In this document: piece after piece, positions 6,360 through 7,104 of the stretch
How positions within the stretch are numbered: the stretch's first letter is position 1
Layout of the letters: each line of letters starts with the position of its first letter
Assembly: GCA_007128345.1 (NCBI GenBank)
Contig: SKXS01000005.1
Span: 1-7,104 of the forward strand
Source of the DNA: Spirochaetia bacterium
Lineage (GTDB): Bacteria > Spirochaetota > Spirochaetia > PWKH01
DNA length: 7,104 bases
Direction: 5' to 3'
Notes under the pieces: model-generated
Told to the model about the DNA's origin: nothing
Seen by the model: the letters and a program-made list of their open reading frames with translations, nothing else
Databases searched by the model: none
Translations under genes and position numbers: made by a program

Positions 6360-7104
6360 ATGGCAAAGCGAACCTACCGATACGTTTGCGGCTCCTGCGG
6401 ATTTGAGTCCGGAAAATGGCTTGGCCGCTGCCCCTCATGCAGTACGTGGAATTCTTTTCAGGAGGAGCCGATACTCACTAGCAAAACTAAGACTGTCACA
6501 CGCAGGAGCCGGGGAGATACGCCGGCAGGGCCTGTTGCCCTTGGTGATATCGGCGGAGAGGAATCATTTCGTTTTTCCTGTAATATATCGGAGCTCGATA
6601 GTGTGCTTGGCGGAGGGATTGTGCGGGGCAGTTCTGTCCTCGTGGGAGGAGAACCCGGCATAGGCAAATCCACCCTCATGCTGCAGCTCCTTGCATCCAT
6701 GCCTGATGAAAAGAGTCTCTATGTTTCCGGTGAGGAGTCAGCCAGGCAGATACGCAACCGTGCACAGCGGATTAAGCTTGCAGCAGCACCGGTGAACATC
6801 CTCTGTGAAACCAGGTTGGAGACGGTTATAAAAACTCTTCGGGATCTCAAACCGAATGCGGTGGTCATTGACTCAATCCAGACGCTGGTTTGTGATGAAA
6901 TTGGTGCGGTGCCTGGAACGGTGAACCAGCTTAAGTACTCCTGCCTTGAGCTGATCGATTGGGCTAAGGAATCCCAGGGAGCGGTCTTTCTCGTCGGACA
7001 TGTTACCAAGGACGGATCAATTGCGGGACCTAAGGTGATTGAGCATATGGTGGATACGGTCCTCTACTTTGAGCAGGGACAGACGAGAATAAGGCTGCTG
7101 CGGG
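6360..7104 (+). CDS. radA: DNA repair protein RadA, N-terminal 248 residues (3' end outside window)
   Basis: RadA (Sms) is a RecA-family branch-migration helicase acting in recombinational repair. The frame opens at ATG 6360 and runs without a stop to the right edge. In-frame TGA at 6345 makes 6360 the first possible ATG. Residues 10-27 form the RadA zinc finger (CGSC, then CPSC: Cys10, 13, 24, 27). The ATPase core shows Walker A GEPGIGKST (97-105, Lys103), the YVSGEES segment (121-127), Walker B VVIDSIQT (168-175), and the HVTKDGSIAGPKVIEHMVDT stretch (214-233) typical of RadA. The diagnostic KNRFG motif and the Lon-like C-terminal domain should lie just beyond the window. It begins 5 bases after the parB stop with no good Shine-Dalgarno, so it is probably read from the parAB message and may depend on coupling. 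The zinc finger separates it from RecA and archaeal RadA. Confidence 0.96.
   Translation, partial: MAKRTYRYVCGSCGFESGKWLGRCPSCSTWNSFQEEPILTSKTKTVTRRSRGDTPAGPVALGDIGGEESFRFSCNISELDSVLGGGIVRGSSVLVGGEPGIGKSTLMLQLLASMPDEKSLYVSGEESARQIRNRAQRIKLAAAPVNILCETRLETVIKTLRDLKPNAVVIDSIQTLVCDEIGAVPGTVNQLKYSCLELIDWAKESQGAVFLVGHVTKDGSIAGPKVIEHMVDTVLYFEQGQTRIRLLR

Noticed and set aside
6403..6663. Plus-strand 86-codon open frame near the right end
   Set aside because: It is out of frame with radA, whose zinc finger and Walker A are coded across the same bases in the frame of ATG 6360.

Overview
The window is a compact bacterial chromosomal region carrying DNA topology, chromosome segregation and recombination genes. 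In order it holds the 3' part of gyrB (+, cut at the left edge), complete gyrA (+), a convergent intergenic gap with two perfect parS sites, a small NifU-type Fe-S scaffold gene (-), complete parA/soj (+), complete parB/spo0J (+), and the 5' part of radA (+, open at the right edge). All genes except the NifU-like one run left to right. Coding density is high and the longest non-coding gap is 116 bases (4239-4354). I see no mobile element, CRISPR array, tRNA or rRNA.

The best guess for the organism is a free-living-type member of the Spirochaetota (Spirochaetales), with moderate confidence. This rests on recalled sequence character, such as the GyrB stretch LPLWGKMLNVEKAR where many bacteria have LPLKGKILNVEKAR, on the short GyrB without the enterobacterial insert, and on the gene order. 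It was not tested by a search. Chromosomal parABS beside gyrBA is typical of origin-proximal DNA, so dnaA/dnaN/recF may lie a few kb to the left, but no origin is visible here.

The genes form three units. (1) gyrB-gyrA are co-transcribed with a 24-base gap and encode the two subunits of DNA gyrase. (2) The NifU-like gene reads alone on the minus strand from a promoter that is back to back with the parA promoter. (3) parA-parB-radA form a tight run: parB starts inside the end of parA with a perfect Shine-Dalgarno, and radA starts 5 bases after the parB stop. ParB should load on the two parS sites at 4273-4288 and 4330-4345 and be moved by ParA. The sites are therefore about 400 bases upstream of the genes whose products use them.

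The most interesting points are the twin consensus parS sites, one centred in a 38-bp perfect palindrome between convergent genes; a good sigma70-type promoter whose predicted transcription start falls exactly on the parA ATG, suggesting a leaderless mRNA; and unusual residues at both quinolone-region positions of gyrase (GyrA Ala83, GyrB Trp at the E. coli Lys447 position). I found no credible evidence for a wholly new biological system in this window.
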